Below are positions 31,490 to 35,555 of a DNA stretch of 35,555 bases, in pieces; the stretch's first letter is position 1, and the number at the start of each line of letters is the position of its first letter. A program made the position numbers and the translations under genes. The stretch lies in the NCBI GenBank assembly GCA_003209375.1, contig QCRF01000011.1, positions 1-35,555 of the forward strand, in the 5' to 3' direction. The notes under the pieces were generated by a model that saw only the letters and a program-made list of their open reading frames with translations, made no database searches and had not been told where the DNA came from. Source of the stretch: Prochlorococcus sp. AG-459-N19. GTDB lineage: Bacteria > Cyanobacteriota > Cyanobacteriia > PCC-6307 > Cyanobiaceae.

Positions 31490-32875
31490 ATGACAAAAAA
31501 GTTTAGGATTGAAAAAGATAGTATGGGAACAATAGAGGTTCCCGTAGAAGCTTTGTGGGGAGCTCAAACACAAAGATCGATAATAAATTTTTCTATTGGA
31601 GAAGAATTAATTCCAATTGAGTTGATTTATGCACTCACCCTCATAAAAAAAGCTGCTTCTATTGCGAATTTCAATTTAGGTTTAATAGATAAAAGAAAAA
31701 AAGATTTGATTGTAGAAGCATGTACAGAAATACTTGATGGGCTTCATGATTCACAGTTTCCCTTAAAAGTTTGGCAAACAGGAAGTGGCACGCAAACAAA
31801 TATGAATGTTAATGAGGTAATTTCAAATATTGCAGCATTAAAAACTAATTCAGATCTTGGAAGTCATCAACCAATTCATCCAAATGATGATGTAAATAAA
31901 TCTCAGTCAACTAATGATACTTTTCCTGCTGCTATTCAAATATCTGTTGTTAATGAAATAATCAAAAATTTAGTCCCAAGTATAAGAGAACTTACTAACA
32001 TCCTTGATCAAAAAAGTGAAGAATGGAAAGACATCATAAAGATAGGAAGAACCCATTTTCAAGATGCAGTTCCCCTTACTTTTGGGCAAGAAATATCAGG
32101 ATGGTCAGAGCAACTTAAAGATGCTGAAAATGCAATTATTATGAGTCTGAATGAATTATATTTCTTACCTCTGGGAGGAACTGCAGTTGGTACAGGGATT
32201 AATTGCCCAAAAGGATTTTGTGAAGAGTCTATAAAATCAATTTCCGATGATACTAATCTAATGTTCTATAAATCAAAAAATAATTTTTCTATCATGGCCT
32301 CGCATGATCGTCTTGCTCAAGTAATGAGTCAGATAAAAATATTAGCAGGTGCATTATTTAAAATTTCAAATGACATAAAAATTCTATCTTCTGGTCCAAG
32401 ATCAGGAATATATGAACTAATTATTCCTCAAAATGAACCTGGAAGTTCTATCATGCCGGGCAAAGTGAATCCAACGCAATGCGAAGCATTATCAATGGTT
32501 TGCACGCAGATAATGGGTCTTGAATATGCAGTTTCAATGGCAAATTCTAGCGGCACTTTACAAATGAATGAATATAAGCCTCTTATTGGATTTAATATTC
32601 TTACAAGTTTAAAATTACTTAAAAATGTAATAGAAAACTTCAGAATAAAATTAGTTGATGGGATGGAACCTAATCAAAAGAAAATGAATTTAAATTTAGA
32701 AAATTCACTTATGTTGGTTACAGCCATAGTGCCAAAAGTTGGTTATGAAAAAGCAGCTGAAATTGCAAACCTTGCCTTCAAAGAATCATTAAATTTAAAA
32801 GAAGCAACACTTAAATTAGGTTATTTAAACGAAGATGAATTTAATGAAGCAATGAATATCAATTTAATGATTTGA
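31490..32875 (+). CDS. fumC: Fumarate hydratase, class II
   Basis: FumC (461 residues) hydrates fumarate to malate without an iron-sulfur cluster. The superfamily signature GSSIMPGKVNP is at 318-328, the substrate-binding TGSGTQTNMN near 97-106, the STNDTFP loop at 140-146, and H189 in GRTHFQDAVP. It lies in the same direction as purB, a paralogue in the aspartase/fumarase superfamily whose product is fumarate. Its AGAGGA ribosome site is clear. Confidence 0.97.
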   Translation: MTKKFRIEKDSMGTIEVPVEALWGAQTQRSIINFSIGEELIPIELIYALTLIKKAASIANFNLGLIDKRKKDLIVEACTEILDGLHDSQFPLKVWQTGSGTQTNMNVNEVISNIAALKTNSDLGSHQPIHPNDDVNKSQSTNDTFPAAIQISVVNEIIKNLVPSIRELTNILDQKSEEWKDIIKIGRTHFQDAVPLTFGQEISGWSEQLKDAENAIIMSLNELYFLPLGGTAVGTGINCPKGFCEESIKSISDDTNLMFYKSKNNFSIMASHDRLAQVMSQIKILAGALFKISNDIKILSSGPRSGIYELIIPQNEPGSSIMPGKVNPTQCEALSMVCTQIMGLEYAVSMANSSGTLQMNEYKPLIGFNILTSLKLLKNVIENFRIKLVDGMEPNQKKMNLNLENSLMLVTAIVPKVGYEKAAEIANLAFKESLNLKEATLKLGYLNEDEFNEAMNINLMI

Positions 32876-32885
32876 TTAAAAAATT

Positions 32886-35555
32886 TTAAGTATTATTGTC
32901 AATTCTTTTTGTTGCAGGATTAATATCTTCATAGACTTTTATAAGATCATTAGATTCAGAAACAGGAAAACGATTAATAGCTTTTAATGCTAGCTTAGCT
33001 TTGCTTTTTAATTTATTACTAACACCAATACAGTATTGCACTTGAGAAAGGACATCAATTGATCTTCTAATAATCCTCACTACATCTCCTTCGTCTAATG
33101 AAGTATTAAAAACCAAATCTTTCCATTTTTTTCCTCTTGCCCATTCAGAAATAATTCCAGTCAACTCTATTTCTAAATAGATAGGAATTTCAATATGAAA
33201 TTTATTTTGTTGAAAAGAAACTAATTTTCTTAAACCATCTAATTCATTAAAAACATCTATTACCTTTAAAGAAGGCTTGAAATTACACCAAAGATTAGGC
33301 CTTCTTACATCAACACATATAGCTTGAATAATTGCAGCTAACTCAGGAGGATCTAAATCGTCTAAATAACCACTAACTAAAACAAGACCAATCCATAATT
33401 CATTTTCACTTCTTATTGCACCAACTGTTTGACCAATTTCTGTCAATTCTAAATCATTTAAACAACCAAAATGATTCAAAATTTTTATCAAATCGGTAAA
33501 AGTTCTCCAGTTATGATTTTCTTTATCCTCAAGAAGTTTTTTTCTAGTATTTATTTCTTGTTCAACATCAATAATTCTCTTTCTATATTTCTTTAATTTC
33601 TTGGAGTCTCCAAATCTATGTGCAGGATGATCATTAACTGTTGCTTCTAAACTATTAATTTGTTGCTGTTGTGCCAAAACTTCCGTTGTCAAATCATATT
33701 GTGGAGTTTGTAAATCATTTTTTTTAGAAACATCTAAAATTTGATCTGCATAAAGCTGTGACATATCATCTCCCCTAAATACCTCTCCAGAAAAATACAT
33801 CTTTGGCACTTCAAGTCCTAAGACATCAATTGCATCCAAATCATTAAAAATACTTACTATGTATGAGGGTTTTATAAGAATAAATAAATTATCAATTGTC
33901 AAACACAATAAACTTTTAATTTTTTGGGATTCATATATTTTTTCACAAATTAGTCCTGGAACAATTTTTCTTTTAATTTGAGGAGCTTTGATTGAAATTA
34001 AGCTTCCATCCTTAATATATGGGAGTGCATTAGTTATCTCTTCTGATAATTTTTCTGCTGATTGTTTTTCTAAAATTTTCAGGAGTCTTCTCTCTTCTTT
34101 AAGACGATTTTTTAACTTTTCGTATGCATCAAAATCTTTCCATGAAACGGAAGATGTAATTTTTTTTAATTCAATTAAATCCTTATCTAAATTTTCAAGA
34201 ATTATATTCTCACCTGATGATTCACCTAAATATAAAAAACTACCAAAACTTCTTTTAATTAATTCTTTAGACTTTTCTAAAGTATAACTTTGTAAAAGAT
34301 TAAGTACCATTCCATAGCTAGGAGTGAATTGACTTTCTAAAGAATTTGGTTTGCTAATAGCCAGTGTACTTGCTTCTTTGGCGCCTTCGAATCTTGTTTG
34401 TAATGTTACAACATATCCCTGAGTATCTTTTCCTCTTCTTCCAGCTCTTCCTGACATTTGTAAAAATTCACTGCTAAATAATAATCTATGCCCATCTTCT
34501 GTCCTTTTTGATAAAGAAGAAATAACAGTTGTTCTTGCGGGCATATTTATTCCTGCAGCAAGAGTTTCAGTTGCAAAAACAACTTTTATTAAACCTTGCT
34601 GAAATAATTCCTCAACCAATTCTTTCCATGCAGGCAATAATCCAGCATGATGAGATGCAATACCGCGTTTTAATGCATCGCATTGAGATTTATCTTTAAT
34701 TGCTTCATGATTATTTTTAAGATAAGCATCTAATTTTTGGGATATTTTACTTGCTTCTGAATAACTGACTAAAGTTAAATCTTTTATATTCTCAATAGCC
34801 TTGTCGCACCCTCTTCTACTAAAAATAAAATAAATAGCTGGCAACATATTTCGTTCAGCTAGTTTAGAGATCACAAAGCCAATTGAGGGAGACTTTGGTT
34901 GCATTATCCTGCCCACTTTTCCTCTTATTTTCTGCCCTTTAGGAGCTCTCCAAATCTTACAGTTGGGATGTATTCCATTACCCTTATTATTTAAAAGTGG
35001 ATGGAGGCCTTTAACACTACAAAAAATAAAATCAAGTGGGACTGGTCTCTTATCACTATTAATTAGAACTGTGGGCCCATGAACTTTTTCTATCCAATTT
35101 TGTAATTGATCTGCATTTGCTATTGTTGCGGATAAAGCTATTATTTGAGTTCTTGTAGGGCAATGGATTATAGTTTCTTCCCAAACTGTGCCTCTTTGGG
35201 GGTCATTCATATAATGACATTCATCAAGAATCACAGATTCTAAATTTTCTAAGGGATCATCAATTTCATCAAATTCGCCATAAAGCATGTTCCTAAAAAT
35301 CTCAGTCGTCATAACTAAGATTGGTGCTTCTCTATTTATGCTTATATCTCCAGTTAAAAGACCAACTTTATTCTCACCATATTGATTAGTAAAATCTCTA
35401 AACTTTTGATTTGATAAGGCTTTTAAAGGTGTTGTATAAAAAACTCTGCTCTCATGAGATAAGCCTCTATAAATAGCAAATTCGCCTATCAATGTTTTAC
35501 CCGAACCTGTTGGTGCCGTTAAAACAACAGAATTTCCGCTATTAATAGCTAGTAT
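32886..35555 (-). CDS. Ski2/Mtr4-like DEAD/DEAH-box RNA helicase, 5'-truncated by window edge
   Basis: The visible 889 residues lack only the N terminus: the frame stays open to base 35555 and no start codon is seen. Motif I is APTGSGKT (14-21 of the fragment), motif II DECH (111-114), motif III SAT (142-144), with AAGINMPARTTV and QMSGRAGRRGKD as the late helicase motifs. A long C-terminal part includes a DSHCT-like helical domain. Eukaryotic relatives feed RNA to the exosome; cyanobacterial homologues are plausible RNA-decay helicases. The gene is convergent with fumC, 10 bases apart. Confidence 0.9.
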   Translation of the reverse strand: MLAINSGNSVVLTAPTGSGKTLIGEFAIYRGLSHESRVFYTTPLKALSNQKFRDFTNQYGENKVGLLTGDISINREAPILVMTTEIFRNMLYGEFDEIDDPLENLESVILDECHYMNDPQRGTVWEETIIHCPTRTQIIALSATIANADQLQNWIEKVHGPTVLINSDKRPVPLDFIFCSVKGLHPLLNNKGNGIHPNCKIWRAPKGQKIRGKVGRIMQPKSPSIGFVISKLAERNMLPAIYFIFSRRGCDKAIENIKDLTLVSYSEASKISQKLDAYLKNNHEAIKDKSQCDALKRGIASHHAGLLPAWKELVEELFQQGLIKVVFATETLAAGINMPARTTVISSLSKRTEDGHRLLFSSEFLQMSGRAGRRGKDTQGYVVTLQTRFEGAKEASTLAISKPNSLESQFTPSYGMVLNLLQSYTLEKSKELIKRSFGSFLYLGESSGENIILENLDKDLIELKKITSSVSWKDFDAYEKLKNRLKEERRLLKILEKQSAEKLSEEITNALPYIKDGSLISIKAPQIKRKIVPGLICEKIYESQKIKSLLCLTIDNLFILIKPSYIVSIFNDLDAIDVLGLEVPKMYFSGEVFRGDDMSQLYADQILDVSKKNDLQTPQYDLTTEVLAQQQQINSLEATVNDHPAHRFGDSKKLKKYRKRIIDVEQEINTRKKLLEDKENHNWRTFTDLIKILNHFGCLNDLELTEIGQTVGAIRSENELWIGLVLVSGYLDDLDPPELAAIIQAICVDVRRPNLWCNFKPSLKVIDVFNELDGLRKLVSFQQNKFHIEIPIYLEIELTGIISEWARGKKWKDLVFNTSLDEGDVVRIIRRSIDVLSQVQYCIGVSNKLKSKAKLALKAINRFPVSESNDLIKVYEDINPATKRIDNNT

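Noticed and set aside
35490..35492. TTG at 35492-35490 as the start of the RNA helicase
   Set aside because: The frame continues upstream to the window edge and includes the Walker A motif APTGSGKT, so the true start lies outside the window.

Overview
The window is a stretch of ordinary core chromosome from a picocyanobacterium, most likely a high-light-adapted Prochlorococcus. The DNA is very AT-rich and gene-dense. Several genes are cyanobacterial or plastid-type: a short omega subunit, PSRP-3/Ycf65, DUF2811, DUF1818 and DUF3326 proteins, an ATP synthase with both b and b' subunits, the CcdA/Ccs1 cytochrome c assembly pair, and a PII protein with the cyanobacterial T-loop. The species call rests on recognising the families and general gene order. 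I cannot name a strain. I see no mobile element, tRNA, rRNA, CRISPR array, prophage or genomic-island signature.

Layout: 1-3.5 kb holds an EVE-domain protein, a DUF2811 protein, rpoZ with a DUF1818 gene, and a divergent short Hsp70. 3.5-6.1 kb holds pyrR, gpmI and secG. 6.1-8.1 kb is groES-groL on the minus strand. 8.4-10.3 kb is atpD-atpC, divergent from groES. 10.3-12.4 kb holds PSRP-3, an unlisted 52-residue small protein and pepP on the minus strand. 12.5-17 kb is a plus-strand run: CNNM/CBS membrane protein, GTPase, nadD, nadE. 17-24.3 kb is minus strand: a DUF3326 protein, then the large ATP synthase operon atpI-B-E-F2-F-H-A-G, followed by a [2Fe-2S] ferredoxin and a 63-residue protein. 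24.6-27.9 kb holds ftsW, ccdA and ccs1 on the plus strand. 27.9-29.9 kb holds queF (-), a small protein plus glnB (+), and tlyA (-). 30.1-35.6 kb holds purB and fumC (+) and a Ski2/Mtr4-like RNA helicase (-) that runs off the right edge.

Functionally the window joins energy conversion (the whole F1Fo synthase, in two transcription units), NAD synthesis (nadD-nadE overlapping by 4 bases), protein folding and secretion, c-type cytochrome assembly, nitrogen signalling and central carbon/purine enzymes.

The unusual points are small in scale. secG and groL are each broken by single-base insertions, three within about 1.1 kb, while the other genes are intact; this looks more like local sequence error than gene decay. 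The atpB-atpE gap holds five alternately oriented copies of a TCAGA/TCTGA core that can form mutually exclusive RNA hairpins. A cluster of DnaA-box-like nonamers lies at 1123-1186. Palindromes or direct repeats sit right against -10-like elements before the DUF2811, EVE and atpI genes. I did not find a convincing new multi-gene system.
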